From: Spirochaeta sp.
GTDB lineage: Bacteria; Spirochaetota; Spirochaetia; DSM-2461
Assembly (NCBI GenBank): GCA_030592625.1
Contig: JAUVIY010000203.1
Span: forward strand, 1-5,185
DNA: 5,185 bases
Direction of reading: 5' to 3'
The notes beneath the pieces are model-generated. The model saw nothing but the letters and a program-made list of their open reading frames with translations, made no database searches and had not been told where the DNA came from. Positions within the stretch are counted from its first letter, which is position 1. Every line of letters starts with the position of its first letter. The translations under genes and the position numbers were made by a program. This document shows, in pieces, positions 4,377 through 5,185 of this stretch.

Positions 4377-5185
4377 GTGCTCAAAAAGGAATTCCCTCAA
4401 GTTCATTATTACGACCAGGATTTCGTCGATATCTACGACCGTTCATGGGCGTGGATGGTTGATTTCTGGCACAAGGCCGACTCTACCATAGGGATAAAAA
4501 ATCCCTTCTACGCTTACCATGAAGGGAACTATCTCAGTTTGTATGAAAGCTGTCTCTCCTCTTTCTTCCTGGTCTATTTCAACAAGAAATATCCCGTCCA
4601 CCTTATACTGGACAACTTCTATAGTCTGCAGGAGGAATCGGGAGCGATTCGAGGAACCTACGACCTGGAAACAGGCAAACCCGTTCTCACAACAGAGAAT
4701 CCGGATGGTCTCTCTCCACCTCTGCTGGCCTGGGTTGAATACAACCTGTATCACAAGGTTGGCGCAAAAAAGCGTGTTAGGGAAGTGATGCCCTCACTCA
4801 TGGCCTACCATGATTGGCTGGAGGGGAACTTCAAGGAAGAAAACGGCATGTACGCCCCGCCGCTGGAAGCCACCATGATGGAGAACGCACCACGGGAGAA
4901 TGTAAAATATCCCCTGGATTTCAACACCCAGGTAGCCATTAATGCACTGTACATGTCAGCCTTGGCGGACATCCTGAACGACAAGGAACTGGGATTCCGC
5001 TACAAGCGTCAGTACTTTTCCCTGAAGTCCCGAATTAATTCACTCATGTGGGATCCGGATGACAGGATCTACTACGACCTGGATGCGGATAAAAATAGGG
5101 TGAAGGTAAAAACCATCGCTGCGTTCTGGCCCCTGCTGGCAGAGATTCCCAACGAAGACAGAGCTGAAGGCCTGTTTGATCATCT
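4377..5185 (+). CDS. Trehalase/MGH1-like (GH37/GH63-related) glycoside hydrolase (3' partial)
   Basis: The window holds the first 269 codons; the frame is still open at the right edge. The sequence has the aromatic-rich, repeated-helix character of (alpha/alpha)6-barrel glycosidases. Recognisable blocks are EGNYLSLYESCLSSFF (49-64), LDNFYSLQEESGAI (78-91), PPLLAWVEYNLY (114-125), MENAPRENVKYPLDFNTQ (168-185), LMWDPDDRIYYDLDAD (223-238) and VKVKTIAAFWPLLAEIP (242-258). These match my memory of trehalase/mannosylglycerate-hydrolase-like proteins that release sugars from alpha-linked disaccharides or oligosaccharides; the real substrate cannot be told. The block that usually reads MDNSPR, carrying the presumed acid Asp, reads MENAPR here (E169). 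There is no signal peptide, so a cytoplasmic enzyme is likely. The catalytic base expected nearer the C-terminus lies outside the window. It is probably transcribed from its own promoter after the terminator. Confidence 0.8.
   Translation, partial: MLKKEFPQVHYYDQDFVDIYDRSWAWMVDFWHKADSTIGIKNPFYAYHEGNYLSLYESCLSSFFLVYFNKKYPVHLILDNFYSLQEESGAIRGTYDLETGKPVLTTENPDGLSPPLLAWVEYNLYHKVGAKKRVREVMPSLMAYHDWLEGNFKEENGMYAPPLEATMMENAPRENVKYPLDFNTQVAINALYMSALADILNDKELGFRYKRQYFSLKSRINSLMWDPDDRIYYDLDADKNRVKVKTIAAFWPLLAEIPNEDRAEGLFDH

Overview
The window looks like ordinary chromosomal DNA of moderate G+C. It is gene-dense, with short operons and strong AGGAG-type ribosome binding sites. The gene set (flavin-dependent ThyX thymidylate synthase beside an IMPACT/YigZ protein, a DUF2089 regulator with a SHOCT-like partner, a trehalase/MGH1-like glycosidase, and a very acidic proline-rich protein) would fit a free-living spirochaete. 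That placement is an impression from protein character and was not tested by any search. No rRNA, tRNA, CRISPR array, transposon or insertion sequence was seen.

Layout. (1) Bases 1-1438, + strand: the 3' part of a gene for a strongly acidic protein with a proline-rich linker and a helical C-terminal domain; its 5' end lies outside the window. (2) Bases 1435-2914, - strand: a two-gene operon, yigZ-family then thyX. thyX runs tail-to-tail into gene 1, and the two stop codons overlap by 4 bp with no visible terminator. (3) Bases 2915-3069: a divergent intergenic region whose right half is about 90% A+T. It carries a good sigma70-type promoter for the rightward genes and an interrupted palindrome over the -35 box. 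(4) Bases 3070-4156, + strand: a tight three-gene operon made of a DUF2089-type helix-turn-helix protein, a small membrane protein (ATGA overlap) and a SHOCT-like/YvlB-type protein. It is closed by a long perfect hairpin terminator at 4215-4261. (5) Bases 4377-5185, + strand: the 5' part of a trehalase/MGH1-like (alpha/alpha)6 glycoside hydrolase that runs off the right edge.

How the genes may work together. ThyX makes dTMP from dUMP, while its operon partner YigZ is a conserved protein of unclear role. The three-gene operon is the most interesting part. The C-terminus of the DNA-binding protein and the N-terminus of the third protein carry versions of the same roughly 20-residue helical-hairpin motif, and a membrane protein is encoded between them. 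This suggests, as inference only, a small membrane-linked regulatory module that may control its own promoter. The DUF2089 protein has lost the zinc-ribbon cysteines I expect in the family. The remaining genes look like conventional housekeeping or accessory genes.
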